A DNA stretch of 64,000 nt from Myxococcales bacterium (GTDB taxonomy: Bacteria > Myxococcota > Myxococcia > Myxococcales > Myxococcaceae), in assembly GCA_016191815.1 (NCBI GenBank), contig JACPVI010000075.1:1-64000 (forward strand), read 5' to 3'. The stretch's first letter is position 1; each line of letters begins with the position of its first letter. Below are positions 51,056 to 60,936 of the stretch, piece by piece. The notes below the pieces were generated by a model. It saw only the letters and a program-made list of their open reading frames with translations. It was not told the origin of the DNA and ran no database searches. The position numbers and the translations under genes were made by a program.

Positions 51056-51820
51056 GTGAAGGGCCTGTTGTGGTTCGTCCTGTTCGCGCTCGGACTGACC
51101 GGAGTGGTGACGCCGCTCGTCTACCTCTACGTGGGGAGCAAGCTGCCGGCCCTGGAGAGCGAGTTCGACCTCGAGAAGCTGCTGCGCTTCAGCATCGAAG
51201 GCGAGCGGATGAGCGTGGCCCTGGGGAAATACAACAAGTCCGCCGTCGACTGGGAGCGCCCCGACTTCGCCAAGCTGCCGAAGGACCTGGTGGCCCTCTA
51301 CATCTCCCAGCGCGGCTGCCCCACCTTCTTCCAGACCGAGCGGGAGCGCGGCCTAGGGTGGGCCTGGCGGCTCTTCGTGGGCCTCGCCGGAGGCGAGCCG
51401 GGAGGAGACGGCTGGTGTGAGCGGCTCCTCGCCTGGCGGCTCGCGGACCGGGTGGGCGCCAAGGGCGACCTCCAGCACACCATCGGGGCGAACAAGATTC
51501 ACTCCTTCCTGCAGAAGGACCAGTTGGTCGCCTACGACCTTGCCTCCCTCTGGCTCGAGGACGGGGTGATCGGCGTGGAGGCAGCCGCGCAGCGACTGTT
51601 CAAGAAACGCCTGGAGCAGCTCTCTCTCACCGAGCTGGCGGAGCTGGAGCTGGCGCTCCCGCCGCACAACTACTACCAGCAGGTGCGCGACTGCCAGAAC
51701 CCCTCTCTGCTCCGGCAACATAGGGACGTGGTGCTGGCAGAGCTCTCCCGCGACGCGCTGGTGCCCGAGGACCGCGCCAAGAACGCCCAGGCCCAGCCGA
51801 TGGCATGCACCCTCGAATAG
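51056..51820 (+). CDS. GT51-like glycosyltransferase, degenerate
   Basis: A 254-residue membrane-anchored protein (GTG start, helix about 3-24). The order of segments follows the peptidoglycan glycosyltransferase (GT51) domain: LVALYISQRGCPTFFQ in place of the Ala-Leu...Glu-Asp-x-x-Phe motif, then GANKIHSFLQK for the Gln-Gln-Leu/Lys-Asn motif, and LEDGVIGVEAAAQRLFKKRLEQLSLTELAELELALPP for the late Gly-x-Glu-Ala-Ala-x-x-Tyr-Phe-Gly-Lys block. The catalytic Glu of the first motif appears to be replaced by Gln, and other key residues differ, so glycan polymerisation is doubtful. It may be a regulator or a pseudo-enzyme of cell-wall synthesis. Length is close to monofunctional GT51 proteins. An inverted repeat follows the stop. 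Confidence 0.7.
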   Translation: MKGLLWFVLFALGLTGVVTPLVYLYVGSKLPALESEFDLEKLLRFSIEGERMSVALGKYNKSAVDWERPDFAKLPKDLVALYISQRGCPTFFQTERERGLGWAWRLFVGLAGGEPGGDGWCERLLAWRLADRVGAKGDLQHTIGANKIHSFLQKDQLVAYDLASLWLEDGVIGVEAAAQRLFKKRLEQLSLTELAELELALPPHNYYQQVRDCQNPSLLRQHRDVVLAELSRDALVPEDRAKNAQAQPMACTLE

Positions 51821-51824
51821 CCGG

Positions 51825-51858
51825 CTAGTGCTCTGCCAGGGGGTGTGCAGAGCACTAG
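51825..51858. terminator. 12-bp inverted repeat between convergent genes
   Basis: CTAGTGCTCTGC (51825-51836) and its exact complement GCAGAGCACTAG (51847-51858) around a 10-nt loop. It lies 4 bp after the glycosyltransferase-like gene and contains the stop codon of the CpaF-like gene on the other strand (51855-51857). No U-tract follows on either strand, so it may act as a bidirectional terminator of stem-only type or stabilise the transcripts. Confidence 0.6.
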
Positions 51859-53591
51859 CGGCGGAACCGCTCGGGGATGGGCTTGATGTGCGTCTTCTCT
51901 CCTTCGGGGGCTGCCGCAGGCTCCTCCTCCCGCGCCACCTTCCGCGGGGCGGGGCCGACTTTCGAGCCGGTCGACACCCGCTGCCCGGGATTGGTGCCCT
52001 GCCGCTGCCGCGCCGCCGGGCGGACGTCGGTGCTCTGCAACATCGCCTCGGAGAGCAGCTCCTCGGACACCTCCACCTTCGGCTCTTCGGGCATGGGGCG
52101 GCGGCGCTGCTCTTCGCCTGGCTCGGGCTCGGCCGAGTCGCTGTCCATGGTGCTGCCCAGCTCGAGCGGGTTTCTGGTGGGAGCCGGAGTGATGTCGTCG
52201 TCTCCCGTGCTCCGCGGGCGCCGGAGCGCACTGTCGGGCCTCGACGCCTCGGCCGGCCGGGCAGGCGGGCGCGGCGAGGGACGGAGCGCTCTTGGCTCTT
52301 CAGCGGGCTTGGCCCTCGCGGGGGCGGCGGCCTGCCGCTCGGGCGGCGAGTGCGACTTGAGTTTGTGCTCGAAGGCGCGCCGCTGCTCCTTCACGCTCTC
52401 CGGATCCGGAACGCCTTGCTCCCGGTGCTTGAGCGAGCCCGCCCACCGGACGCTGTAATCCTCTCCCACGTTGTACAGCGGCGGAGGGGGCACCCCGTAG
52501 GTGGCGGGGTCGAAGAATTTTTCGTCGAGGTCGGTGAAGCCGGAGGCCCTCGCCCTCCCCAAGAAGCAGGGAAGGATGCCGGTCGGCGCGTGGTAGCCGA
52601 GCACGTTGCCTTGCTCGTCCCTGGTCACCGGGGTGAAGACGAAGATGTCCTGGGTCCGGTACTCGCCCTTGTCGTTGAGCGGCAGCACCTCGGAGACGTG
52701 GGTCACCTTCCGGCTTCCGTCCAAGAGCCGCTCGCAGCAGATGATGACGTTGATCGCGCTCGCCACCTGGGCGCGCACCGCCACCATCGGAAGCTCCACC
52801 GCGCTCATCAGGCAGAGGCTCTCCAACCTCCGCAGGGTGTCGGTGGGGGTGTTGGCGTGGCAGGTGGAGAGCGAGCCTCCGTGCCCGGTGTTCATCGCCT
52901 GGAGCAGGTGGAAACACTCTCCCCCGCGCACCTCTCCCACCACGATGCGGTCCGGCCGAAGCCGCAGCGCCGAGTGGAGCAGGTCGCCCATGTTCACCTC
53001 GCCCTTGCCGTACTTGTCCGCCGGGCGGCTCTCGAAGGTGACCAGGTGGTCCTGGTTGAGCTGCAGCTCGGCGGAGTCCTCGATGGTGAGGATCCGCTCC
53101 TCGTTGGGGATGATCGAGGAGAGGATGTTCAAGAGGGTGGTCTTCCCCGAGCCGGTGCCTCCCGAGACCATGCAGTTCAGCTTGGTGTGGATCACCGCCT
53201 CGATGAGGCGGCCCATCTCCTGGTTGAGCGACTTGAACTTGAGCAGGGCCTCCACGCCCAGCTTGTCCTTGAAGAACTTGCGGATGCTGATGGTGGTGCC
53301 CCGCTTGGCGATGGGCGGCAACACCACGTGGATGCGGCTGCCGTCCGGTAGCCGAGCGTCCAGCCTCGGCCGCTCGTCCGAGAGCGGCCGCCCCACGAAC
53401 TGCGCCATGTTCCGCGCCGCCCCGAGCAGGCCCTCCTCGGTGAAGCGGGCCTCGGTCTTGAACAGCTTCCCCTTCCGCTCGATCCAGATGTCCTCTGGAC
53501 CGTTGATCATGATCTCGCTGACCGTCTCGTCGTCCAGGTAGGAGAGCACCGGCTTGAGGAAGGCCCGGAGCGACTCGGTGTACATCGTCAT
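51855..53591 (-). CDS. CpaF/TadA-type secretion ATPase
   Basis: A 578-residue cytoplasmic ATPase of the type II/IV secretion family. The N-terminal domain (about 1-115) leads to Walker A SGGTGSGKTT (143-152), Walker B-type LTIEDSAELQ (168-177), LRLRPDRIVVGEVRG with the conserved Arg/Glu pair, and GGSLSTCHANTP, the His-box. These features match CpaF-like ATPases that power Flp/Tad pilus assembly. After about residue 400, 170 residues are Pro/Arg/Ala/Glu-rich and probably disordered. No tad or cpa genes lie next to it, which is unusual. It is transcribed divergently from the TPR gene at 53667, leaving 75 bp for promoters. Confidence 0.85.
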   Translation of the reverse strand: MTMYTESLRAFLKPVLSYLDDETVSEIMINGPEDIWIERKGKLFKTEARFTEEGLLGAARNMAQFVGRPLSDERPRLDARLPDGSRIHVVLPPIAKRGTTISIRKFFKDKLGVEALLKFKSLNQEMGRLIEAVIHTKLNCMVSGGTGSGKTTLLNILSSIIPNEERILTIEDSAELQLNQDHLVTFESRPADKYGKGEVNMGDLLHSALRLRPDRIVVGEVRGGECFHLLQAMNTGHGGSLSTCHANTPTDTLRRLESLCLMSAVELPMVAVRAQVASAINVIICCERLLDGSRKVTHVSEVLPLNDKGEYRTQDIFVFTPVTRDEQGNVLGYHAPTGILPCFLGRARASGFTDLDEKFFDPATYGVPPPPLYNVGEDYSVRWAGSLKHREQGVPDPESVKEQRRAFEHKLKSHSPPERQAAAPARAKPAEEPRALRPSPRPPARPAEASRPDSALRRPRSTGDDDITPAPTRNPLELGSTMDSDSAEPEPGEEQRRRPMPEEPKVEVSEELLSEAMLQSTDVRPAARQRQGTNPGQRVSTGSKVGPAPRKVAREEEPAAAPEGEKTHIKPIPERFRR

Positions 53592-53666
53592 GGCGAGCGC
53601 GATGCTAGCCCGGCCTGACCGCGCTCTCCACCTGTGCGCTGGCGCGGGGGACGGTAAGCTGGGCCC

Positions 53667-54332
53667 ATGCTCAAGACCTCCCCCAAGCGCACCCGACGGA
53701 CCTCCCAGGCCCGCCCCAAGCGGCCGAGCAGCCTCAAGCCCGCGCCGCGCGAGCAGCGAGGCCTCGACAAGGCCTTGCCGCTGGAGATCGACCCTCGGCG
53801 AGTGGAGGAGACCCTCGCCCGGGTGAAGGACCAGCTCGTCCTCTGGGCCAACAAGGGGCGCTACACCAAGGTCCGCTTCAAGTTCCGCGGCCGAAAGCTA
53901 TTGCCCGACATCCCGCTCGCGGCGGTGATCGCCGCCGAGGGCCTGACCTTCTACTGGGCGGGAATCCTGAGGGCCCTCCTCTTCAACTTCGCCGGCCAGA
54001 CCGTGCTCGACGTGGAGCTGGTGAACGACTCGGAAAAGCGCATCCAGCGGGGCAAGGAGGAGCTCCTCTCCGGCGAGCTGGACCGGGCGCTCGAGTGCTT
54101 CCGCGAAGCTTTGGCGATGGACCGCGACAACCCCAACGTCCACTTGAATCTCGGCATCGCCCACAAGCTCAAGGGCGAGCATATGGCCGCCCGCGAAGCC
54201 CTCGAGCGCGCCCGCGCTCTTGACAGAGAGGGTCCCGTGGGTGCCGAGGCGGAGAGGCTGTTGTCCAGCCTGCCCGCCGCCCCCGCAGGGGGGTCCGCCA
54301 TCGCCACGACGCGTCAGCCCATTTCGGGTTGA
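53667..54332 (+). CDS. Basic TPR protein
   Basis: A 221-residue cytoplasmic protein. The first 35 residues are Lys/Arg/Pro-rich. Residues about 40-120 form a mixed alpha-beta region (VRFKFRGRKLLPDIPLAAVI) of unknown fold. Residues about 125-190 contain two TPR motifs (GKEELLSGELDRALECFREA, NPNVHLNLGIAHKLKGEHMAAREAL). TPRs scaffold protein complexes. GyrA starts 49 bp downstream; there is no sign of a shared function. Confidence 0.72.
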   Translation: MLKTSPKRTRRTSQARPKRPSSLKPAPREQRGLDKALPLEIDPRRVEETLARVKDQLVLWANKGRYTKVRFKFRGRKLLPDIPLAAVIAAEGLTFYWAGILRALLFNFAGQTVLDVELVNDSEKRIQRGKEELLSGELDRALECFREALAMDRDNPNVHLNLGIAHKLKGEHMAAREALERARALDREGPVGAEAERLLSSLPAAPAGGSAIATTRQPISG

Positions 54333-54380
54333 CCGGGGCGGCTCGCCCTACTACGAGGCTTTGCTTCCCCTCGTATTCCT

Positions 54381-57128
54381 ATGCCCGAAGAGAGCGCTCA
54401 GCCCCCTGCTCCCCCTCCTTCGGGGAGCATCGGGAACCTGGTCCCGGTCGCCATCGAAGACGAGATGCGCAAGTCGTATCTCGACTACTCGATGAGCGTG
54501 ATCGTCGGGCGCGCCCTGCCCGATGTGCGTGACGGCCTCAAGCCGGTGCACCGCCGAGTGCTCTTCGCGATGCACGAGCTGGGCAACATCCACAGCCGGC
54601 CGTTCAAGAAGTCGGCGCGCGTGGTGGGGGACGTGATCGGCAAGTACCACCCCCACGGCGACGCCGCGGTCTACGACGCCCTGGTCCGCCTGGCCCAGCC
54701 CTGGTCCATGCGGTACCCGTTGGTGGAGGGCCAGGGGAATTTCGGCTCCATCGACGGCGACGCCCCCGCCGCCATGCGCTACACCGAGGTGCGCATGGAG
54801 CGGCTCACCGAGGAGCTGCTCGCCGATATCGACCGGGACACCGTCGACTTCGGGCCCAACTACGACGGGCAGCAGCTCGAACCGCTGGTCCTCCCCTCCC
54901 GCTTCCCCAACCTCTTGATCAACGGCTCCTCGGGAATCGCGGTGGGCATGGCCACCAACATCCCTCCCCACAACATGCGGGAGGTGATCAGCGCCACCAT
55001 CCACCTCATCGACGACCCCAAGTGCACCATCGCCGACCTGATGCGCTTCGTCCCCGGGCCGGACTTCCCCACCAGCGGCTTCATCTCCGGGACGGAGGGG
55101 ATCCGCCGTGCCTACGAGACCGGCCGCGGGCAAGTCGTGATGCGCGCCCGAACCGAGATCGAGGTCAATGGCAAGACCGAGCGGGAGAGCATCATCGTCA
55201 CCGAGATTCCTTACCAGCTCAACAAGGCCAGGCTGATCGAGCGCATCGCCGAGCTGGTCCGGGAAAAGCGCATCGATGGCATCAGCGACATCCGCGACGA
55301 GTCCGACCGGCACGGACTGAGGATCGTGGTCGAGCTCAAGCGCGACGCCATCTCCGGGGTGGTGCTGAACAACCTCTTCGCCCAGACTCCGATGCACTCC
55401 TCCTTCGGGGTGGTGATGCTGGCCATCGACCAGGGCCAGCCGCGCACCCTGAACCTCAAGGCGATGCTGGAGCGCTTCGTCCTCCACCGCCGCGAGGTGG
55501 TCACCCGGCGCAGCCGCTTCGAGCTTCGCAAGGCGGAATCCCGCCTCCACATCGTCGAGGGCTTGCTCTTCGCCCAGGACATCATCGACCACGTCATCTC
55601 CATCATTCGGAAGTCGGCTGACGTCGAGGAGGCACGCTGGGGCCTGATGAACGTGCTCTCCCCCGCGCTCTGGGAGCACCCGAAGTTCCGGGAGCTGCCA
55701 CGCATCGACCCCGCCAAGGTGAAGGCCCAGCTCGACGCCCTCGCCGCCCGCACAATGAAGGAGATGGCCGACGGAAAACCCGCCGTCTCCTTCGCCGGGC
55801 TCTCCCGCTCCTACGAAGGCGCCGGCTTCTCCGAGGAACAGGCGAAGAACATCCTCGACATGCGTCTGCAGCGGCTCACCGGGATGCAGCGAGAGGAGTT
55901 GTTCGCGGAGATGATCTCCTTGCTACGGGAGATCTCTCGCCTCAAGGACATCCTCGGCCACGAGGCCACCCTGCTCAACGTCATCAAGGGCGAGCTTCGG
56001 GAGATCGCCGAGAAGTACGGCGACGAGCGCCGCACCGAGATCACCGGAGATGTGGGAGAGATCAGCACCGAGGACCTGATCGCCGACGAGCCGATGGTGG
56101 TCACCCTCTCGCACGCGGGTTACGTCAAGCGCAGCCCGCTCACCGAGTACCGGGCCCAGCGGCGCGGCGGGCGGGGGAAGACCGGTGCGGCGACCAAGGA
56201 AGACGATTTCGTCTCCGACGTCTTCGTCGCCTCCACCCATGCCTACCTGATGCCGATCACCAGCCGAGGCAAGCTGTACTGGCTCAAGGTGCACGAGATT
56301 CCTGCCGCCAGCCGCGCGGCCCGCGGCAAGGCGATCGTCAACCTGGTGCACTTCGCTCCCGACGAAAAGCTGGCCCAGGTGCTGGTGACGCGCGACTTCC
56401 CTGAGAATCGCTACGTCTTCTTCGTCACTCGGCGGGGGCTGGTGAAGAAGACCGACCTCACCGCGTTCTCCAACGTCCGCGCCAGCGGGATCATCGCCCT
56501 GAACATCGAGGACGGCGACTCGCTGGTGGCGGTGAAGATCACCGACGGAACCAAGGACGTCTTGCTCTCCACCGCCCAGGGGATGAGCATTCGCTTCTCC
56601 GAGGAGGAGGTCCGCTCCATGGGCCGTGCGGCCTACGGGGTGAAAGGCGTCACCCTCGAGGAAGACGACGAGGTGGTCGGCGCCGAGGTGGTGGAGAAGG
56701 GCACTACCGTGCTCACCGTCACCGAGAACGGCTACGGCAAGCGCACCGAGGAGGCCGAGTACCGCGTCCAGGGCCGCGGCGGAAAGGGCATCATCGACAT
56801 CAAGACCATCGAGCGGAACGGGCGCGTGGTGGGCCTGGTCCAGGTCCGCGACGACGACGAGGTGATGATCGTCACTAACGGGGGGATGCTGATCCGCCTC
56901 CGCGCCAAGGAGATCTCGGTCATCGGCCGCAACACCCAGGGCGTGAGGCTCATCACCCTCGAGAGCACCACCGAGAAGGTGGTCGCGGTCTCCCGCCTGC
57001 CCGAAAAGGAAGAGGAGGAGCCGGGCATGCCCGAGGGTGGCGATGGCGTCAGCGAACCCCCAGTCACTCCGGCCGCGCCCGAAGGCTCGGAGCCGGGGTC
57101 GAGTGCTCCCAACGGCGAGCAGGCCTAG
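54381..57128 (+). CDS. gyrA: DNA gyrase subunit A
   Basis: A 915-residue type IIA topoisomerase subunit that breaks and rejoins DNA with GyrB. The catalytic Tyr is Tyr134 (AMRYTEVRM). The quinolone-resistance region [14 protein letters not shown] (90-103) has Ala95 at the position of E. coli Ser83 and Asp99 at Asp87. The C-terminal beta-pinwheel begins after about residue 540 and contains the GyrA box QRRGGRG (about 592-598), which separates GyrA from ParC. An acidic/Pro tail ends the protein (about 875-915). The ATG at 54381 starts a short Pro-rich leader before [17 protein letters not shown]. gyrB is not in the window. Confidence 0.96.
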   Translation: MPEESAQPPAPPPSGSIGNLVPVAIEDEMRKSYLDYSMSVIVGRALPDVRDGLKPVHRRVLFAMHELGNIHSRPFKKSARVVGDVIGKYHPHGDAAVYDALVRLAQPWSMRYPLVEGQGNFGSIDGDAPAAMRYTEVRMERLTEELLADIDRDTVDFGPNYDGQQLEPLVLPSRFPNLLINGSSGIAVGMATNIPPHNMREVISATIHLIDDPKCTIADLMRFVPGPDFPTSGFISGTEGIRRAYETGRGQVVMRARTEIEVNGKTERESIIVTEIPYQLNKARLIERIAELVREKRIDGISDIRDESDRHGLRIVVELKRDAISGVVLNNLFAQTPMHSSFGVVMLAIDQGQPRTLNLKAMLERFVLHRREVVTRRSRFELRKAESRLHIVEGLLFAQDIIDHVISIIRKSADVEEARWGLMNVLSPALWEHPKFRELPRIDPAKVKAQLDALAARTMKEMADGKPAVSFAGLSRSYEGAGFSEEQAKNILDMRLQRLTGMQREELFAEMISLLREISRLKDILGHEATLLNVIKGELREIAEKYGDERRTEITGDVGEISTEDLIADEPMVVTLSHAGYVKRSPLTEYRAQRRGGRGKTGAATKEDDFVSDVFVASTHAYLMPITSRGKLYWLKVHEIPAASRAARGKAIVNLVHFAPDEKLAQVLVTRDFPENRYVFFVTRRGLVKKTDLTAFSNVRASGIIALNIEDGDSLVAVKITDGTKDVLLSTAQGMSIRFSEEEVRSMGRAAYGVKGVTLEEDDEVVGAEVVEKGTTVLTVTENGYGKRTEEAEYRVQGRGGKGIIDIKTIERNGRVVGLVQVRDDDEVMIVTNGGMLIRLRAKEISVIGRNTQGVRLITLESTTEKVVAVSRLPEKEEEEPGMPEGGDGVSEPPVTPAAPEGSEPGSSAPNGEQA

Positions 57129-57249
57129 CTGGACCGATTTGCCAGCCGTGCATTGACTTCGCCTACTCCGAGCAGCGGGTGGAAAGGGCGCTCGCGAGTC
57201 GCCCGGGCCCGCCACGCAATCGGAGACAACCCCGTGCGTACGAGGCGGC

Positions 57250-57525
57250 ATGAACGTGACGCAAGCGCGAAGCGTGAGCTCGCGGGTGGTCGACTACCTT
57301 CGGGATCCGCTGGTGCCGCTCTGGCGGAAGCTGACCGCGCTCGCGGCCGCCGCCTACCTCGTGCTCCCGGTCGACGCGGTGCCGGACGTGCTGCCGGTGC
57401 TTGGCTGGCTCGACGACCTCGGGGTGCTCTCGGCCGCCACCTGGTTCATGGTGCGGGAGATAAGACGCCATGTGCCCAGTCAGATGCGGACCATGCCGCC
57501 TGGCCGGCTGCCGCTGGCGCGGTGA
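57250..57525 (+). CDS. YkvA-like (DUF1232) membrane protein
   Basis: A 91-residue protein with the DUF1232 pattern: LVPLWRKLTALAAAAYLVLPVDAVPDVLPVLGWLDD, one to two hydrophobic helices with conserved Asp-Pro. Family members are small membrane proteins of unknown function. It stands between gyrA and the amidohydrolase, both on the same strand but with more than 80 bp on each side. Confidence 0.85.
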   Translation: MNVTQARSVSSRVVDYLRDPLVPLWRKLTALAAAAYLVLPVDAVPDVLPVLGWLDDLGVLSAATWFMVREIRRHVPSQMRTMPPGRLPLAR

Positions 57526-57613
57526 GCAGCCTCGCATCCGATTCGGCGTGGCCACCTGCGTGCGCGAGTCTATATAGCGGACCTTGGCGCCGGTGCGCCG
57601 ATCGAGGGGTCCC

Positions 57614-59275
57614 ATGCCTCGCAACTACTGGATTGGGGTGCTCCTGCTCGCGTCGTGCGCGCGGCGGCTCCCGGGAGAGGTGGAGATGGCGGGCGCAGTG
57701 GTGTACGTGGCGGAAAAAGTGCGCACGCTCGACCCGGGCCGGCCGCTGGCAAGGGCCATCGCGGTGCACGGGGGGAAGATCGTCGCCGTGGGCACCCGCG
57801 AGGAGGCCTTGGAGGCCGCGCCCGGAGCCGAGGTGGCCGAGCTCGCGGGCGCGGTGATCGTCCCCGGCCTCGCTGACTCGCACGCGCACCTCCTAGGCCT
57901 AGGCCAGGCGCGCGGAGTCGTGGCGCTCGGAGAAGCGCGCTCCCTCGAAGAGGTCCTGGAGTTGGTCCGCCGGGCGCCTGCGGAGAGCTACCAGGGAGAT
58001 TGGCTCATCGGTCGCGGTTGGGACCAGAACGACTGGCGAGAGGAGCAGCGAACCTTCCCCACCCGCTTGGAGTTGGACCGGCTCTTCCCAAAAACTCCAG
58101 TCCTCCTCACCCGGATCGACGGCCACGCGGTGTGGGCCAACACCGGAGCGCTGAGGCGGGCCAAGCTCACGCGCGAGACCAAGGACCCGCCGGGCGGACG
58201 CATTCTGCGCGACGAGGCGGGCGAGCCCACCGGGGTGTTGGTGGACAGCGCGATTGACCTGGTCGAGTCGTCGGTTCCTCCACTCACCTCCGAGCAGCGG
58301 CAGAAGCTGCTCAAGGCCGCAATTGAGCACTGCCTGAGGGTGGGCTTGACCTCGGTGCACGACGCCGGAGTGGACCTGCCCACCTTCACCTTGCTTGAGC
58401 AATGGGACGCAGCCGGCCTCCTGCCCCTGCGCGTGTATGCGATGGCCGAAGGACGTGGCGAGAGTGCCCAGGCCTTCCTCGAGCGAGGCCCTTTCCACGG
58501 CAGGAACCTCGAGCTGAGGGCGGTGAAGTTCCTCGCCGACGGCGCGATGGGCTCGCGGGGCGCGGCGCTCGAGGAGCCCTACAGCGACGAACCTTCCCAT
58601 CGCGGGCTGCTGCTCTTCACCCCCGAGGAGCTCGCCGCACACGCCAGGGACTTCTCCGCTCGCGGCTTCCAGGTGGCGGTGCACGCCATCGGGGACCGGG
58701 CGAACCGCATCGCCCTCGACGTCCTCGGCAGCCTCGAGCGCGAGCGACCTGGCAGCCGCCCGCGGATCGAGCACGCGCAGCTTCTTAGGCTCTCCGACGT
58801 GCCAAGGTTCGCCAAGGAGAAGGTCATCGCCAGCATGCAGCCGACCCACGCCACCAGCGACATGCCGTGGGCGGAGGCCCGGGTCGGCAAGGAGCGCGTC
58901 CTTGGCGCCTACGCCTGGAAGAGCCTGCTCGAGGCCGGCGCTCACCTGGCATTCGGCAGCGACTTCCCGGTCGAGGAGGCCAACCCGCTGCTCGGGATCT
59001 ACGCCGCCCGCACTCGGCAGAACCTCGCAGGCGAGCCGACCGGCGGGTGGATGCCGCTCGAGCGCATCTCGGGCGAGCAAGCGCTGGCCGCGTTCACCGT
59101 CGGCGCGGCCTACGCCTCCTTTGCCGAGGAGCGGCGCGGGAAGCTCGCTCCTGGCTTTGACGCGGACTTCGTGGCCCTGACCGTTGACCCGGTGGAGGGA
59201 GAGCCGGGCGAGCTTGCCCGAGCCAGGGTGCTGCGCACCGTGGTGGCAGGCGAAGTGGTCTACCGAGGCCCCTGA
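57614..59275 (+). CDS. YtcJ-like amidohydrolase lipoprotein
   Basis: A 553-residue periplasmic amidohydrolase. ATG 57614 with GAGGGG upstream; a short signal peptide ends LLLASC with a lipidation Cys. The metal-dependent hydrolase core shows ADSHAHLLGLG (two His), then IGRGWDQNDW, LTSVHDAG, VKFLADGAMGSRGAAL with a Lys/Asp pair, VHAIGDRANR (His), IEHAQLL and FGSDFPVEEANPL (Asp). These steps match the YtcJ-like branch, which acts on amide bonds of unknown substrates. The neighbouring DUF1232 gene is unrelated. NusA starts about 180 bp downstream. Confidence 0.85.
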   Translation: MPRNYWIGVLLLASCARRLPGEVEMAGAVVYVAEKVRTLDPGRPLARAIAVHGGKIVAVGTREEALEAAPGAEVAELAGAVIVPGLADSHAHLLGLGQARGVVALGEARSLEEVLELVRRAPAESYQGDWLIGRGWDQNDWREEQRTFPTRLELDRLFPKTPVLLTRIDGHAVWANTGALRRAKLTRETKDPPGGRILRDEAGEPTGVLVDSAIDLVESSVPPLTSEQRQKLLKAAIEHCLRVGLTSVHDAGVDLPTFTLLEQWDAAGLLPLRVYAMAEGRGESAQAFLERGPFHGRNLELRAVKFLADGAMGSRGAALEEPYSDEPSHRGLLLFTPEELAAHARDFSARGFQVAVHAIGDRANRIALDVLGSLERERPGSRPRIEHAQLLRLSDVPRFAKEKVIASMQPTHATSDMPWAEARVGKERVLGAYAWKSLLEAGAHLAFGSDFPVEEANPLLGIYAARTRQNLAGEPTGGWMPLERISGEQALAAFTVGAAYASFAEERRGKLAPGFDADFVALTVDPVEGEPGELARARVLRTVVAGEVVYRGP

Positions 59276-59452
59276 GGGCTCCTCGTACATCCGCGTAGGC
59301 ACCTGGCGGAGATGGGCGGGCCTCCCCTCGGGCCCCAAGTCGCTGTGCCGGCCAGCGCGGCGGAAGAGCTTCCAGGGCGCAGCGGGCTGGTGTCCTCTCG
59401 AGCCAGAGTCCATGTTGCTCGCGGTGGCGAGCCCGCGGGCTGGAACGGCAAC

Positions 59453-60850
59453 ATGCAACAGGAGTCGAGCAACGGCTTGAACCTGGACAAGGTGCTCGGC
59501 CGGGTCGCGCGCGAGACGGGCACCGAGTACGGCCAGTTGGTGAAGGCGGCCGAGCAGGCGGTGCTCCAGGCCGCCAAGCGCCACTTCGGGCCGGAGCGGT
59601 CGCTCGAGGCTCGGTACAACTCGGAGGATGGACTTGTGGAGCTGTTCGAGAGGGTCTCGGTGGTGGACCGTCTCTCCGGCCCCAAGACAGCTGGCCAGAT
59701 CGCCGTCCGAGAGGCCCGGCGGAGGGGCTTGCAGGTCCGCCCCGGTGAGCAGCTGGTCTTCCAGCTCTTCTATCGGCCCGAGGACGAAGCCCAGGCCAAG
59801 GCGCAGGAGCAGCAGGTCGGCGATGTGCTGGGGGTCAAGGCCTCGCGCCGGGGGTTCGACCAGATCGCGGCCCAAACGCTCAAGCAGCTCATCCTCCACC
59901 ACACCCGCGAGGCGGAGCGCCGGCGCATCTGCGAGGAGTACCAAAGCTGCGAGGGGTGCATCGTCTCGGGGGTGGTCCGACGCCTCGAGCGTGGCGACAT
60001 CATCGTCGATCTGGGCCGGGCGGAGGCCATCCTCCCCGCGCGGGCCCAGGTCCGCCGGGAGACCTTCCGGCCTGGCGATCGAATCCACGCCTCCGTGTTG
60101 GGAGTGCTCCCCGAAGCGCGTGGGCCGCAGGTGGTCCTCTCGCGAGCTTCGGTCGGCTTCGTCACCAAACTGCTGGCGCGCGAGGTTCCCGAGGTCGCCA
60201 ACGGCTCGGTGCTGATCGAGGCGGCGGCGCGGGAGCCGGGCGCACGGACCAAGATCGCGGTCCATTCACGTGATCCGGCGGTGGACTCGGTCGCCGCCTG
60301 TCTCGGCCCGCGGGGGAGTCGCATGCGGGCGGTGGTCCGCGAGCTGCGCGGAGAGCGGGTCGATCTGGTCCGCTTCGAGGAGGATCCAGCTCGGTTCGTG
60401 GGCGGAGCGCTCGCTCCCGCTACCGCGTCGCGGATCATCGTGGACGAAGCCAGTCACTCAATGGAGGTGGTCGTCCCCGATGATCAGGTGTCCCTCGCCA
60501 TCGGGAAAAGAGGACTGAACGTGCGGCTGTCCGCACGCCTCACCGGCTGGAGGCTGGACATCAACAGCGAGAGCCGGATCCACGCGATGCGCGAATTCGC
60601 CCGGCGCTCGCTCAGCGGACTGCACGGCATCGATCCGGTGCTTGCGGAAACCCTCTACAGCTACGGCTTTCGCCAGGCGAGGGACGTGGCGCTCGCCTCG
60701 CCGCGGCTTCTGGCACAGATCCCCGGGGTGGATCCCCAGCTCGTCCCCGAGATGCAGGCCTCCGCCCGCGCCCGGATGGAGCAGGACTCGAGCGAGCTGG
60801 CGCGCATCGAGCGGGAGCGCACCGTCCCGATCATCGAGGCGAGCCCGTGA
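59453..60850 (+). CDS. nusA: Transcription factor NusA, outside the usual operon
   Basis: A 465-residue NusA. The N-terminal polymerase-binding domain spans about 10-130 (LDKVLGRVARETG, LVELFERVSVVD). The S1 domain lies at about 160-235 (GVVRRLERGDIIVDLGRAEAIL), two KH modules at about 245-395 (CLGPRGSRMRAVVRELRGER; VSLAIGKRGLNVRLSARL), and a helix-hairpin-helix at the end (LHGIDPVLAETLYSYGF, LAQIPGVDP). The first KH has DSVAACLG where most NusA have Asp-Pro-Val-Gly-Ala-Cys. I used the ATG at 59453 because the domain begins there. Normally nusA sits between rimP and infB; here it is next to an amidohydrolase and a methyltransferase, so this is either a rearranged nusA or a second copy. Confidence 0.88.
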   Translation: MQQESSNGLNLDKVLGRVARETGTEYGQLVKAAEQAVLQAAKRHFGPERSLEARYNSEDGLVELFERVSVVDRLSGPKTAGQIAVREARRRGLQVRPGEQLVFQLFYRPEDEAQAKAQEQQVGDVLGVKASRRGFDQIAAQTLKQLILHHTREAERRRICEEYQSCEGCIVSGVVRRLERGDIIVDLGRAEAILPARAQVRRETFRPGDRIHASVLGVLPEARGPQVVLSRASVGFVTKLLAREVPEVANGSVLIEAAAREPGARTKIAVHSRDPAVDSVAACLGPRGSRMRAVVRELRGERVDLVRFEEDPARFVGGALAPATASRIIVDEASHSMEVVVPDDQVSLAIGKRGLNVRLSARLTGWRLDINSESRIHAMREFARRSLSGLHGIDPVLAETLYSYGFRQARDVALASPRLLAQIPGVDPQLVPEMQASARARMEQDSSELARIERERTVPIIEASP

Positions 60851-60936
60851 GCGGCAGCTGAATCAGTGGGCCAAGGTGCCAGGCGGCGGGGGTGCCTGCG
60901 CAGCGGCGGATGCGGGCCTAGCTTGTTCTTCGCGCC

